The notes under the pieces were generated by a model, which made no database searches, had not been told where the DNA came from, and was given only the letters and a program-made list of their open reading frames with translations. A program made the position numbers and the translations under genes. From positions 43,457,578-43,521,577 of the forward strand of contig NC_084793.1 of assembly GCF_963169125.1 (NCBI RefSeq): 64,000 nucleotides of DNA, in the 5' to 3' direction. This document shows, piece after piece, positions 45,001 through 60,100 of the stretch. The DNA is from Humulus lupulus. Its lineage: Eukaryota > Streptophyta > Magnoliopsida > Rosales > Cannabaceae. Each line of letters opens with the position of its first letter. The stretch's first letter is position 1.

Positions 45001-48000
45001 TAATTAGGTCAGCTTAGTGCAATGTCATCTAGTAATAATTTTTCAAGATCGGACCCCTTCTAAATTCACTACTATATCTTACTGCAATGTTTTCTAGTAG
45101 TATTTTTCAGGATCACATCCCCTTATAAATTCACTACTTTATCTTACTCAGAATGACAACTATAAGAGACCCTTATCGGTAGTATTGGTTTACTAGTGTA
45201 CGTTGGAATGGTTCATTATGTAATAATTAGGTAAGCTTAGTGCAATGTTGTCTAGTAATAATTTTTCAGGATCGGATCCCCTTCTAAATTCACTACTATA
45301 TCTTTGTGCAATGTTATATAGTAGTATTTTTCGGGATCGGTTCCCTTTCTAAATTAACTACTCTATCTTACTCAGAATGACTAATATAAGAGACCCTAGC
45401 GGTAGTATTTGTTTAGTAGTGTACGTTGGAACGGTTAACTAAGTTGTAATTAGGTCTGGTTAGTGCAATGTTATCTTGTAATAATTTTTCAAGATCGGAT
45501 CCCCTTCTAAATTCACTACAATACCTTTGTGCAATGTTATCTAGTAGCATTTTTTGGGATCGGATCCCCTTCTAAATTCACTACTCTATCTTACACAGAA
45601 TGACGACTATATGAGACCCTAGCGTTAGTATTGGTTTACTAGTATACGTTGGAACGGTTCATTATGTAATAATTAGGTCTGCTTAGTGCAATGTTATCTA
45701 GTAATAATTTCTCAGGATCAGATCCCCTTCTAAATTCACTACTATGTCTTAGTGCAATGTTATCCTGTAGTATTTTTTTGGAGCGGATCCCTTTCTAAAT
45801 TTACTACTCTATCTAACTCAGAATGACAACAATATGAGACCCTAGCAAAAATATTGGTTTACTAGTGTACGCTGGAACGGTTCATTATGTCATAATTTGG
45901 TCTGCTTAGTGCAATGCTATTTGGTAATAATTTTTCGGGATTGGATCCCCTTCTAAATTCACTACTATATCTTAGTGCAATGTTATCAAGTAGTATTTTT
46001 CCGGGATCGGATCCCCTTCGAAATTCACTAATTTATCATACTCATAATGACAACTATATGAGACCCTAGTGGTAGTATTGGTTTACTAGTGTATTTTGTA
46101 ACAGTTCATTATGTCATAATTAGGTCTGCTTTGAGCAATGTTATCTAGTCATAATTTTTCGAGATCGGATGCCATTCTAAATTCACTACTATATCTTAGT
46201 GCAATGTTATCTAGTAATGTTTTTCCGGGATTGGATCCTCTTCTAAATTCACTACTATATCTTAGTGCAATGTTATCTAGTAATATTTTTGCGGGATCAG
46301 ATCCCCTTATAAATTCACTACTCTATCTTACTCAGCATAACAACTATATGAGACCCTAGCGGTAGTATAGGTCTACTAGTTTACGTTGGAACGATTCATT
46401 ATGTCATAATTAGGTCTGCTTAGTGAAATGTTGTCTAATCGTAATTTTTCGGGATCGGAGGCCATTCTAAATTCACTAATATATCTTAGTGCAATTTTTT
46501 CTAGTAGTATTTTTTCGAGATCGGATCCCCTTCTAAATTAACTACTCTATAATATTCAGAATGACAACAATATGAGACCCTAGCGGTAGTATTGGTTTAC
46601 TAGTGTACGTTAGAACGGTTCATTATGTCATAATTAGGTCTGCTTAGTTCAATGTTATCTAGTAATAATTTTTCAGGATCCGATCCCCTTCTAAATTCAC
46701 TACTCTATCATACTCAGAATGAGAAATATATGAGACCCTAGCGGTAGTATTTGTTTAGTAGTGTACGTTGGAATGGTTCATTATATCGTAATTAGGTCTG
46801 CTTAGTGCCATGTTATCTTATAATAATTTTTCAGGATCGGATCCACTTCTTAATTTAGTACTATATCTTAGTGCAATGTTATCTAGTAGCATTTTTTTGG
46901 AACGGATCCCCTTCTAAATTCACAACTCTCTCTTACTCAGAATGACTACTACATGAGACCCTTGCGGTAGTATTGGTTTACTAGTATACGTTGGAACAGT
47001 TCATTACGTAATAATTAGGTCTGCTTGGTGCAATGTTATCTTGTAATAATTTTTCAGGATCGTAAACCTTCTAAATTAACTACTATATCTTAGTGCAATG
47101 TTTTCTTGTAGTATTTTTCGGGATCGGATCCCCTTCAAAATTCACTACTCTATCTTACTCAGAATAACAACTATACGAGACCTTAGCAGTAGTATAGGTT
47201 TACTACGTTACGTTGGAACAGTTCATTATGTCATAATTAGGTCTGCTTTGTGAAATGTTATTTCCAAATAATTTTTTAGGATCAGATCCCCTTCTAAATT
47301 CACTGCTATATCATAGTGCAATGTTATCTAGTAGTATTTTTCGGGATCGGATCCCCTTCTAAATTAACTACTATATCTTACTAAGAATGACCACTATATG
47401 AGACCCTAGAGGTAGTATTGGTTTACTAGTGTACGTTGGAACGATTCATTATGTCATAATTAGGTTTGCGTAGTGCAATGTTATCTAGTAATAATTTTGC
47501 AGGATCGGATCCCCTTCTAAATTTACTACTATATCTTAGTGCAATGTTATGTAGAAGTATTTTTCGCGATCGGATCCCCTTCTAAATTCATTACTCTATC
47601 TTACTCAGAATGACAACTATATGAGACCCTAGCGGTAGTATTTGTTTAGTAGTGTAGGTTGGAATGGTTCATTATGTCGTAATTAGGTCTGCTTAGTGTA
47701 ATGTTATCTAGTAATAATTTTTCAGGATCAGATCCTCTTCTAAATTCACTTCTATATCATAGTGCAATGTTATCTAGTAGCATTTTTCGGGATCTGATCC
47801 CTTTCTAAATTCACAACTCTGTCTTACTCAGAATGACAACTATATGAGACCATAGCGGTAGTATTGGTTTACTAGTGTACGTTGGAACGATTCATTATGT
47901 CATAATTAGGTTTGCTTAGTGCAATTTTATCTAGTAATAATTTTTCAGGATCGGATCCCCTTCTAAATTCACTACTGTATCTTAGTGCTATGTTATCAAG

Positions 48001-51000
48001 TAGTATTTTTCGGGATCAGATCCCCTTCAAAATTCACTACTCTATCTTACTTAGCATGACACCTATATGAGACCCTTGAGGTAGTATTGGTTTACTAGTG
48101 TACGTTGGAACAATTCATTATCTCATAATTAGGTTTGCTGAGTGTAATGTTATCTAGTAATAATTTTTCAGGATCGGATCCCCTTCTAAATTCACTACTA
48201 TATCTTAGTGCAATGTTATCTAGTAGTATTTTTCGGGATCGGATCCCCTTCTAAATTCACTACTCTGTCTTACACAGAATGACAACTATATGAGACCCTA
48301 GTGGTAGTATTGGTTTACTAGTGCACGTTGAAAAGATTCACTATGTCATAATTAGGTTTGCTTAGTGCAATGTTATCTAGTAATAATTTTTCAGGATCGG
48401 ATCCCGTTCTAAATTCACAACTATATCTTAGTGCAATGTTATCTAGTAGTATTTTTCGGGATCTGATCCCCTTCTAAATTCACTACTCTATCTTACTCAG
48501 AATGACAACTATATGAGACCGTAGTGGTAGTATTGGTTTACTAGTGTACGTTGGAATGGTTCATTATGTCATAATGAGGTCTGCTTAGTGCAATGTTATC
48601 TAGTAATAAGTTTTCAGGATCAGATTCCCTTCTAAATTCACTACTATATCTTAGTGCAATGTTTTCTAGTTGTATTTTTTGGGATCAGATCCCATTCTAA
48701 ATTCACTACTCTATCTTACTCAAAATGACAACTATATGAGAACCTAGCGGTAGTATTTGTTTAGTAGTGTAGGTTGGAACGGTTCATTATGTTGTAATTT
48801 GGTCTGCTTAGTGCAGTGTTATCTAGTAATAATTTTTCAGGATCAGATCCCCTTCTAAATTCACTACTATATCTTAGTGCATTGTTATCTAGTAGTATTT
48901 TTCGGGATCGGATCCCTTTCTAAATTCTCTACTCTACCTTAATCAAAACGACAACTATAAGAGAACCTAGTGGTAGTATTGGTTTACTAGTGTACGTTGG
49001 AACGATTCATTATGTCATAATGAGGTCTGCTTAGTGCAATGTTATCTAGTAATAAGTTTTCAGGATCAGATTCCCTTCTAAATTCACTACTCTATCTTAC
49101 TCTGCATGAAAACAATATGAGAGCCTAGCGGTAGTATTGGTTCACTAGTGTACGTTGGAACGATTCTTTAAGTCATAATTAGGTCTGCTTAGAGAATTTT
49201 TATATAGTAATAATTTTTTGGGATCGGATGCCCTTCTATATTCAATAATATATCTTAGTGCAATGTTATCTAGTAATATTTTTCCGCGATTGGCTCCCCA
49301 TCAAAATTCACAACTCTATCTTACATAGAATGACAACTATATGAGTCCCTAGTGGGAGTATTGGTTTATTAGTGTACGTTGGAACGGTTCATTATGTCAT
49401 AATTAGGTCTTTTTAGTGCAATGTTATCTACTCAAAAATTTTCGGGATCGGATGCCATTCTAAATTCACTACGATATCTTAGTGCAATGTTATCTAGTAA
49501 TATTTTTCTAGGATCGGATCCCCTTCTAAATTCACTATTCTATCTTACTCAGCATGACAACTATATGAGACCCTACCGGTAGTATTGGTTTACTATTGTA
49601 CGTTGGAACGATTCATTATGTCATAATTAGGTCTGCTTAGTGCAATGTTATATAGTAATAATTTTCAGTATTGGTTCCCCTTCTAAATTCACTTCAATAT
49701 CTTACTCAAAATGACAACTATATGAGAACCTAGTGGTAGTATTTGTTTACTAGTGTACATAGGAACGGTTCATTATGTCATAATTAGGTCTGGTTAGTGC
49801 AAGGTTATCCAGTCATAATTTTTCGGGATCGGATGCCATTCTAAATTCAGTACTATATCTAGTGCATTGTTATCTAGTAATATTTTTCCAGGATCGGATG
49901 CCCTTCTAAATTCAATACTCTGTCTTACTCAGCATGCAACTATATGAGACCCTAGCGGTAGTATTGGTTTACAAGTTTACGTTGGAACGATTCATTAGGT
50001 CATAATTTGGTCTTCTTAGTGCAATGTTATCTAGTAATAATTTTTCAGGATTGGATCCCCTTCTAAATTCACTACTATATCTTACTCAAAATGAGAACTA
50101 TGTGAGACCCTAGTGGTAGTATTGGTTTACTAGTGTACGTTGGAACGGTTCATTTTGTCATAATTAGGTGTGGTTAGTGCCATTTTATCTAGTCATAATC
50201 TTTCGGGATCGGATGCCATTCTAAATTCACTACTATATCTAGGGCAACGCTATCTTGTAATATTTTTCTGGGATCGGATCCGCTTCTAAACTCACTACTC
50301 TATCTTACTCAGCATGACAACTATATGAGACCTTAGCAGTAGTATTGGTTTACTAGTTTACGTTGGAACGATACATTATGTCATAATTAGGTCTGCTTAG
50401 GGCAATGTTATCTAGTAATAATTTTTAGGGATCAGATGCCATTCTAAATTCACTACTATATCTTAGTGCAATGTTATCTAGTAATATTTTTCCGGGATCG
50501 GATCCCCTTCTAAATTCAATACTCTTTTTTACTCACTATGACAACTATATGAGACCCTAGCGGTAGTATTGGTTTACTAGTTTACGTCGGAACGATTCAT
50601 TATGTCATATTATGGTCTACTTAGTGCACTGTTCTCTAGTCATAATTTTTCGGGATCGGATGCCATTTTAAATTCACTACTATTTCTTAGTGCAATGTTA
50701 TCTATTAGTATTTTTCTGGGATCGGATCCCCTTCTAAATTTACGACTCTATCTTACTAAGAATGACAACTATATGAGACCCTAGCGGTAGGATTGGTTTA
50801 CTAGGGTACTTTGGACCGGTTCATAATGTCATAATTTGGTCAGCTTAGTGCAATGTTATCTAGTAATAATTTCTCAGGATCGGAACCCCTGCAAAATTCA
50901 CTACTATATCTTACTGCAATGTTATCTTGTAGTATTTTTCGGGATCAGAACCCTTTATAAATTCACTACTCTATTTTAATCAGAATGACAACTATAAGAG

Positions 51001-54000
51001 ACCCTTATCGGTAGTATTGGTTTACTAGTGTACGTAGGGACGGTTCATTATGTAATAATTAGGTCAACTTAGTGCAATGTTATCAAGAAATATATTTTCA
51101 GGATTGGATCCACTTCTAAATTCAATACTGTCTCTTAGTGCAATGTTATCTAGTAGTATTTCTCACGATCGGTTCCCCTTCTAAATTCTCTACTCTATCT
51201 TACTCAGATTGACAAATATAAGAGAACCTAGCGGTAATATTTGTTTAGTAGTTGACGTTGGAGCGATTCAATATGTCGTAATTAGGTTTGGTTAGTGCAA
51301 TGTTATCTTGTAATAATTTTTCAAGATCGGATCCCCTTCTAAATTCACTATTCTATCTTTCTCAGAATGACAACTATTTGAGACCCTAGCGGTAGTATTG
51401 GTTTACTAGTATACGTTGGAACGGTTCATTATGTTATAATTAGGTCTGCTTAGTGCAATGTTATCTAGTAATAATTTTTCATGATCGGATCCATTTCTAA
51501 ATTCACTACTATATCTTAGTGCAATGTTATCTTTTAGTATTTTTCAGGATCGGATCCCCTTCTAAATTTACTACTCTATCTTACTCAGAATGACAACTAT
51601 ATGAGACCCTAGCAATAGTATTGGTTTACTAATGTACGCTGGAACGGTTCATTATTTCATAATTTGGTCTCCTTAGTGCAATGTTATTTGGTAATGTTAT
51701 CTTAGTGCAATGTTATCAAGTAGTATTTTTCCGGGATCGGATCCCTTTCTAAATTCACTACTCTATCATACTGATAATGCCAACTATATTAGACCCTAGT
51801 GGTAGTATTTGTTTACTAGTGTATGCTGTAATAGTTCATTATATCATAATTAGGTCTGCTTAGTGCAATGTTATCTAGTCATAATTTTTCGGGATCAGAT
51901 GCCATTCTAAATTCACTACTATATCTTAGTGCAATGTTCTCTAGTAATATTTTTCCGGGATCGGATCCTCTTCTAAATTCACTACTATATCTTAGTGCAA
52001 TGTTATCTAGTAATATTTTTTCGGGATCGGATCCCCTTCTAAATTCACTACTCTATCTTACTTAGCATAACAACTATATGAGACCCTAACGGTAGTATTC
52101 GTTTTCTAGTTTTCGTTGGAATGATTCATTATGTCATAATTAGGTCTGCTTAGTGAATTGTTGTCCAATCGTAATTTTTCAAGATCAGATGCCATTCTAA
52201 ATTCACTAATATAACTTAGTGCAATTTTATCTAGTAGTATTTTTTCGGGATCGGATCCCCTTCTAAATTCACTACTCTATCTTATTCAGAATGACAACAA
52301 TATGAGACCCTAGCGGTAGTATAGGTTTACTAGTGTATGTTAGAATGGTTCATTATAGCATAATTAGATCTGCTTAGTGCAATGTAATCTAGTAATAATT
52401 CTTCAGGATCGGATCCCCTTCTAAATTCACTACTCTATCATACTCAGAATGAGAAATATATGAGACCCTAGTGGTAGTATTTATTTAGTAGTGTACGTTG
52501 GAACGTTTCATTATATCGTAATTAGGTCTGCTTAGTGCCATGTTATCTTATAATAATTTTTCAGGTTCGGATCCCCTTCTAAATTTAGTACTATATCTTA
52601 GTGCAATGTTTTCTAGTAGAATTTTTCGGGAACGGATGCCCTTCTAAATTCACAACTCTCTCTTACTCAGAATGAGTACTATACGAGACCTTAGCGGTAG
52701 TATTGGTTTACTAATATACATTGGAATAGTTCATTACGTAATAATTAGGTCTGCTTAGTGCAATGTTATCTTGTAATAATTTTACAGGATCGGATCCCCT
52801 TCTAAAATCACTACTATATCTTAGTGCAATGTTATCTTGTAGATTTTTTTGAGATCGAATCCCTGTTTAAATTCACTACTCTATCTTACTCAGAATGACA
52901 ACTATACGAGACCTTTGCAGTAGTATAGGTTTACTACGTTATGTTGGAACGGTTCATTATGTAATAATTAGGTTTGCTTAGTGAAATGTTATCTCGTAAT
53001 ATTTTTTCAGGATTGGATCCCCTTCTAAATTCACTACTATATCTTAGTGTAATGTCATCTAGAAGTATTTTTCGGGATCGGATCCCCTTCTAAATTAACT
53101 ACTATATCTTACTCAAAATGACAACTATATGAGACCCTAGAGGCAGTATTGGTTTACTAGTGTACGTTGGAATGATTCATTATGTCATAATTAGGTTTGC
53201 GTAGTGCAATGTTATCTAGTAATAATTTTCAGGATCGGACCCCCTTCTAAATTCACTACTATATATTAGTGCAATGTTATCTAGTAGTTTTTTTCAGGAT
53301 CGGATCCCCTTCTAAATTCACTACTATGTCTTAGTGCAATGTTATCTAGTAGCATTTTTCGGGATAGGAACCCTTTCTAAATTCACTACTCTATCTTACT
53401 CAAAACGACAACTATATGAGAACCTAGTGGTAGTATTGGTTTACAAGTGTACGTTGGAACGGTTCATTATGTAATAATTAGGTCTGCTTAGTGAAATGTT
53501 ATCTAGAAATAATTTTTCGGGATCGGATTCCTTTCTAAATTCACTACTCTATCTTACTCAGCATGAAAACTATATGAGACCCTAGCGATAGTATTGGTTT
53601 ACTAGTGTATGTTGGAACGATTCATTTTGTCATAATTAGGTCTGCTTAGAGAATGGTTATCTAGTAATAATAATTTTTTGGGATGGGATGCCCTTCTATA
53701 TTAAATACCATATATTAGTGCAATGTTATCTAGTAATATTTTTCCGTGAATGGCTCCACATCAAAATTCACTACTCTATCTTAGTTAGAATGACAACTAT
53801 ATGAGACCCTAGCGGTAGTACTGGTTTACTAGTGTACGTTGGAACGGTTCATTATGTCATAATTAGGTCTGCTTAGTGCAATGTTATCTACTCATAATTT
53901 TTCGGGATCGGATGCCATTCTAAATTCACTACGATATCTTAGTGCAATGTTATCTAGTAATATTTTTCTAGGATCGGATCCACTTCTAAATTCACTACTC

Positions 54001-57000
54001 TATCTTGCTCAGCATGACAACTATATGAGACCCTACCGGTAGTATTGGTTTACTAGTTTACGTTGGAACGATTCATTATGTCATAATTAGGTTTGCTTAG
54101 TGCAATGTTATATAGTAATAATTTTCAGGATTAGTTCCCCTTCTAAATTCATTACAATATCTTACTCAAAATGATAACTATATAAGATCCTAGTTATAGC
54201 ATTTGTTTACTAGTGTACGTAGGAATTGTTCATTATGTCATAATTTGGTCTGGTTAGTGCAATGTTATCTAGTCATAATTTTTCGGGATCAAATGCCATT
54301 CTAAATTCTGTACTATATCTAGGGCAATGTTATCTAATAATATTTTTCCAGGATCGGATCCCCTTCTAAATTCAATACTCTATCTTACTCAGCATGACAA
54401 CTATATGAGACCCTAGCGTTAGTATTGGTTTACAAGTTTACGTTGGATCGATTCATTATGTCATAATTAGGCCTGCTTAGGGCAATGTTATTTAGTCATA
54501 ATTTTTTGGGATCAGATGCCATTCTAAATTCTCTACTATATCTTAGTGCAATGTTATCTAGTAATATTTTTCCGGGATCAGATCCCCTTCTAAATTCACT
54601 AGTCTATCTTACTCACCATGACAACTATATGAGACCCTAGCGGTAGTATTGGGTTACTAGTTTACGTCGGAACGATTCATTAAGTCATAATTAGGTCTCC
54701 TTAGTGAAATGTTCTCTAGTCATAATTTTTCGGGATCGGATGCCATTTGAAATTCACTACTATATCTTAGTGCAATGTTATCTAGTAGTATTTTTCCGGG
54801 ATCGGATCCCCTTCTAAATTTACTACTCTATCTTACTAAGATTGACAAATTTATGAGAGCCTAGCGGTAGGATTGGTTTACTAGTGTACATTGGACCGGT
54901 TCATTATGTCATAATTAGGCCAGCTTAGTGCAATATTATCTAGTAATAATTTTTCAGGATCGGAACCCCTTCTAAATTCACTACTATATCTTAGTGCAAT
55001 GTTATCTAGTAGTATTTTTCGGGATCATTTCCCCTTATAAATTCACTACTCTGTCTTACTCAGAATGACAACTATAAGAGACCTTTATCGGTAGTATTGG
55101 TTTACTAGTGTACGTTGGAACGGTTCATTATGTAATAATTAGGTCAGCTTAGTGCAATGTTATCTAGAAATAATTTTTCAAGATCGGATCCCCTTCTAAA
55201 TTCACTACTATATCTTAGTGCAATGTTATCTAGTAGTATTTTTCGGGATCGGTTCCCCTTCTAAATTCTCTACTCTATCTATCTCAGAATGACAACTATA
55301 TGAGACCCTAGCGGTAGTATTGGTTTACTAGTATACATTGGAACAATTCATTATGTAATAATTAGGTCTGCCTAGTGCAATGTTATCTAGTAATAATTTG
55401 TCAGGATCAGATCCCCTTCTAAATTCACTACTATATCTTAGTGCAATGTTATCTTTTAGTATTTTTCGGGATCAAATCCCCTTCTGAATTTACTACTCTA
55501 TCTTACTCAGAATGACAACTATATGAGACCCTAGCAATAGTATTGGTTTACTAGTGTACACTTGAATGGTTCATTATTTCATAATTTGGTCTGCTTAGTG
55601 CAATGTTATTTGGTAATAATTTTTCGGGATTGGATCCACTTCTAAATTCACAACTATATCTTAGTGCAATGTTATCAAGTAGTATTTTTTCGGGATAGGA
55701 TCACCTTCTAAATTCACTACTCTATCATACTCATAATGACAACTATATTAGACCCTAGTGGTAGTATTGGTTTACTAGTGTATGTTGTAACGGTTCATTA
55801 TGTCATAATTAGGCCTGCTTAGTGCAATGTTATCTAGTCTTAATTTTTCGGGATCGGATGCCATTCTAAATTCACTACTATATCTTAGTGCAATGCTATC
55901 TAGTAATATTTTTCCGGGATCGGATCCTCTTCTAAATTCACTACTATATCTTAGTGCAGTGTTATCTAGTAATATTTTTTCGGGATCGGATCTCCTTCTA
56001 AATTCACTACTCTATCTTACTCACCATGACAACTATATGAGAACCTAGCGGTAGTATTGGGTTACTAGTTTATGTCGAAACGATTCATTATGTCATAATT
56101 AGGTCTACTTAGTGCAATGTTATCTAGTAATATTATTCCGGGATCGGATCCCCTTCTAAATTCACTACTCTATCTTACTCAGAATGACAACTATATGAGA
56201 CCCTAGCTGTAGTATTGGTTTACTAGTTTACGTTGGAACGAATCATTATGTCATTATTAGGTCTGCTTAGTGCAATGTTATCTAGTCTTAATTTTTCGGG
56301 ATCGGATGCCATTATAAATTCCCTACTATATATTAGTGCAATGTTATCTAGTTGTATTTGTTCGGTATCTGATCCCCTTCTAAATTCACTACTCTATCTT
56401 ACTCAGAATGACAACTATATGAGACCCTAGCGGTAGTATTGGTTTACTAGTGCACGTTGGAACGATTCATTATGTCATAATTAGGTCTCCTTAGTGCAAT
56501 GTTATCTAGTCATAATTTTTCAAGATCGGATCCCCTTCTAAATTCACTACTATATCTTTGTGCAATTTTATCTAGTAGCATTTTGCGGGATCGGATCCCT
56601 TTCTAAATTCACTACTCTATCTTACTCAGAATGACAACTATATGACACCCTAGCGGTAGTATTGGTTTACTAGTATACGATGGAACGGTTCATTATGTAA
56701 TAATTAGGACTCCTTAGTGCAATGTTATCTAGTAATAATTTTTCATTATCGGATCCCCTTCTAAATTCACTATTATTTCTTAGTGCAATGTTATCTTGTA
56801 TTATTTTTCGGGAACGGATCCCCTTCTAAATTCACTACTCTATCTTACTCAGAATGACAACTATACCCTAGCTGTAGTATTGGTTTACTAGTGTATGTTG
56901 GAACGGTTCATTATGTCATAATTAGGTCTTCTGAGTGAAATGTTATCTAGTAATAATTTTTGAAAATCGGATCCTCTTCTAAATTTACTACTCTATCTTA

Positions 57001-57167
57001 TTCAGAATGACAACAATATGAGACCCTAGCAATAGTATTGGTTTACTAGTGTACGTTTGAAAAGTTCATTATGTCATAATTAAGTCTACATAGTGCAATG
57101 TTATTTGGTAATAAGTTTTTGGGATTGGATCCCCTTCTAAATTCATTACTATATCTTAGTGCAATGT
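42037..57167 (+). repeat. Satellite array, 92-bp core plus 1-3 copies of a 66-bp cassette
   Basis: The unit consists of a core (TGTACGTTGGAACGGTTCAT through ATTAGGTCTGCTTAG, preceded by ATGACAACTATATGAGACCC and TAGTATTGGTTTACTAG) and a cassette (GCAATGTTATCTAGTA..TTTTTC, GGATCGGATCCCC, TTCTAAATTCACTAC). Unit starts measured at TAGTATTGG: 42251, 42474, 42697, 42920, 43143 (223 bp each, two cassettes), 43301 (158, one cassette), 43523 (222), 43747 (224), 43904 (157), 44128 (224), 44285 (157). A 290-bp unit with three cassettes spans 46073-46363. All units are head to tail. BamHI-type GGATCC sites are frequent. No gene is encoded; open frames across consecutive cassettes follow from the 66-bp length. 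I do not recognise it as a named satellite. Confidence 0.95.
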
Positions 57168-60100
57168 TGTAACGTCCTACGTTTTTGTGTACCTTTAAAC
57201 GACTCCGGTCGGGATTTCTTCCCCGGGTTAAGAATATTATTTTAAATAATATTATATTTTGTTGGGAAGTATTCCATGAGTTATTGGTAGCCAAAATATG
57301 AATTTTGTGATTTTAAAAGTCAGGATAAGACTTTCGGTCCTGGACCGACACAAAAACCCTGATCGGGTAAAAATCTCGGAAAATAAAAATGAAAAATCAT
57401 GGAAATTATATTTTGGGCATAAAATACATTCATAAAAGTTAAAGTTTGGTAAAAATTAATAAACCTAAAAGAAAATGGAAATTTTAAGGCATTTTGTGGT
57501 AAATGCCTAATTTTGCCGAAATTGGGAATTTTATTCCATGAATGGACCTTAGGTTAAATTTTATTATGTGATTAATTATATTAAATGTGAGAGACATTAA
57601 ATTTAATTAATTAATGTTAATTTTGGTGATTAAAACTTAATAAGAGTGAAAAAAAGGTGTCAAAAGCCAATTTGGACATTTTTTCTTATGAAACCTTTAT
57701 TAACCTTTATTAAAAAAAAAAAAAATTTAATGATCACATATATGGCAAAGGGTGGCCGGCCATGTGGTCTTTTAGAGTTGTGTGAACCCAATTTTATAAA
57801 ATTCAAATCCCATTTAATTAAGAAGTCAAGTGGGCAAGTGGGTAGAAAAGCACTCAAGTGTTTTGTGATATTTTGAAGAGTATTGTGAGCTATTCTAACC
57901 CCCAAACCGATCCCCACACTCTCTCATTCAATCTCATCTGATTTTTGGAGACTCTCTCAAGTGTTCTCTCCATTTTCAACCCCAAGAACACCAAAGAAAC
58001 TTGGAAGCTAAGTCTTGGTCTAGGAAGGGTTTTCCCTAAGGTAAAGTCTCATTAATCTAGACTTTTGTCAAGTTTTAATCATAGTGTTTCAAATATCTAA
58101 TTACCTATGTTGTTGGGGGAAGTTGGTTAGGGTTTTTGAAAGGTTTTGGAGGAGCCAAAGCTAATAGGAAGGTCCAAACCTTAAGCAAGAACACCAAAGA
58201 GGTAAAAAGTTTACTTTTGATGATTTTGTTGTAGGGTTTTTAGTTTTAAGCATTATTTTGTATATCTAATGCTTAAAGTTTCTTGTTGGTGATGTAATAA
58301 GGTTATGGTAGTTGTTTAATAATTTTTATGATGCATGTGTATTGATTTTTGAAAATGGGAACCAAAACCCCCAAGGGTTTTGTAGGATACCCTAAAACAA
58401 AACATGTTTTAAGCTGTGACTTCCAAGGGGTCAAGCAGCCACTGTATATTGTTTTTATAAAATTAAATTGTACTGTTATGTTGTTGAGATTGAGTACATA
58501 AAATTGAGCTTTTGAAACACTAAAAAATGTTTAGAAATGAGTAAGTTATGCTATTTCAAAGTTTAGGTAAAAAACAGTTTTTTTCGTATTCTTATTTTCG
58601 GAACCAAGTTTGGACAGCCACTGTATAGGGCAAATGAACCCATTTTTTTCTAAAATTTTGTGGACATATTTCTGGCATAACCTATTAGTCCACTGTAAAA
58701 TTTGGTAAGAAAATATTAAACGGTTTGAAAGTTATTAACTGTCAAAGTTTGGAAAAAATAAGGACTTGAAAATAAGGTCATTTTTACCTCATTGTTGGAA
58801 AATGATTTCACCAATAAAAAATGCTCATTTTGACCTAAGATTTTACAAAGACCTAAATGTCATAACAAAAATGGAATTGGGAAATTTTGGTAACAATTGG
58901 GTAAGTAAATTTCAAGTTATGAACTAACGAAGTATGTAGTTAAAAATGTGAAAAATAGGCTTTTCACACTTAGTGTAAAAATGATATTTTGGAACATAAG
59001 GTAAAAAAGTAAAATTTTGCTTATTTCAAGATATAAATTGGTAAGTCTTGAAATCATATTTTCACTAAAATTACCCCTTTGAGTTTAAATGAATTATTTT
59101 TATTAAAGAGTTTTTATTCTTTCTAAAAATAAGAGATTTAATTTATTAATAGTTAATAAATTAAAAGAGGGTTTAAAACCCTATATTTTGAGAAAATAAT
59201 TAAATGAATTATTTTTCTAGTAAGTAAAAATTGATTAATTGCTTTTGGAAAATTAATTAGTCAAGATGAGAAATTTATAACGGTTTTCCTAATTAAGACA
59301 AATTAGGCAATTTTCTTAAAACGGTTTTTAGATATTAAAACCTTAAGAAAAATAAAAGGGGAAAATTAAGAGTTTAATTTCTTTAAAAATAATTAAGGAA
59401 TTTATTAGCATTTTCTGGATATAATACCGGCTAAAATCTTACATATTTTAACCGACTAGTCGAAAGTGCGGGTTAATAGCGATATCTTGAAAGAATAAGA
59501 TTTTTAGCGGATTGTGGGAAAATACCATTGTGATACCCGAGCCTATGTATCGAGACCTTAGGATAGGCCTCCCCGAGACTTAGGGTTTAGTCTCGAATAT
59601 TTTGTATGACTTTCCTTAATAGGTTTAAAACCAAATAAGGATTTTAAATCCTTACATATGACTTTTATTAAAATGACCAAACTGCCCAAAATAATAATAA
59701 TGAATTATGAGTGCCATAATTAATCCGAGTATACTGTATGGATAACTACAGTATTGGCTAAGCGTAATTGGACTGAACGTTGGAGGGTGAAGACTTGCTG
59801 AGCACTAAGGACTCCAAGTAAGTCAACTTATATTGTATGACTGCAACATGAAATGATTATTGTCTTGTATGTTAGTATAGGGATACATGCACATATATAG
59901 GCTGTCATAGGAATTTGCTTAGAGACGTTAGTCTAGTGAGTGCTGATTTAGAAAATATGAACGGTAGAAGTCCGTCATATCCTAGACGGCTGATCCCCGT
60001 CACACTGCTTGATTTTATTTATGTCCGGTTCATTACCGCGACGAGTGGCCATGATATGAGGATAAGCTGGTTAAACCTAGGGGCGCCAAGATAAATGGGA

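Noticed and set aside
46138..46359. Repetitive protein frames in the satellite (also near 50602, 51868, 55827, 56233, 61320, 63265)
   Set aside because: They follow from a 66-bp cassette divisible by three; there is no start context, domain or conservation beyond the repeat.
42037..57167. CRISPR array
   Set aside because: Regular repeats lack unique spacers of constant length, and the context is plant nuclear DNA.
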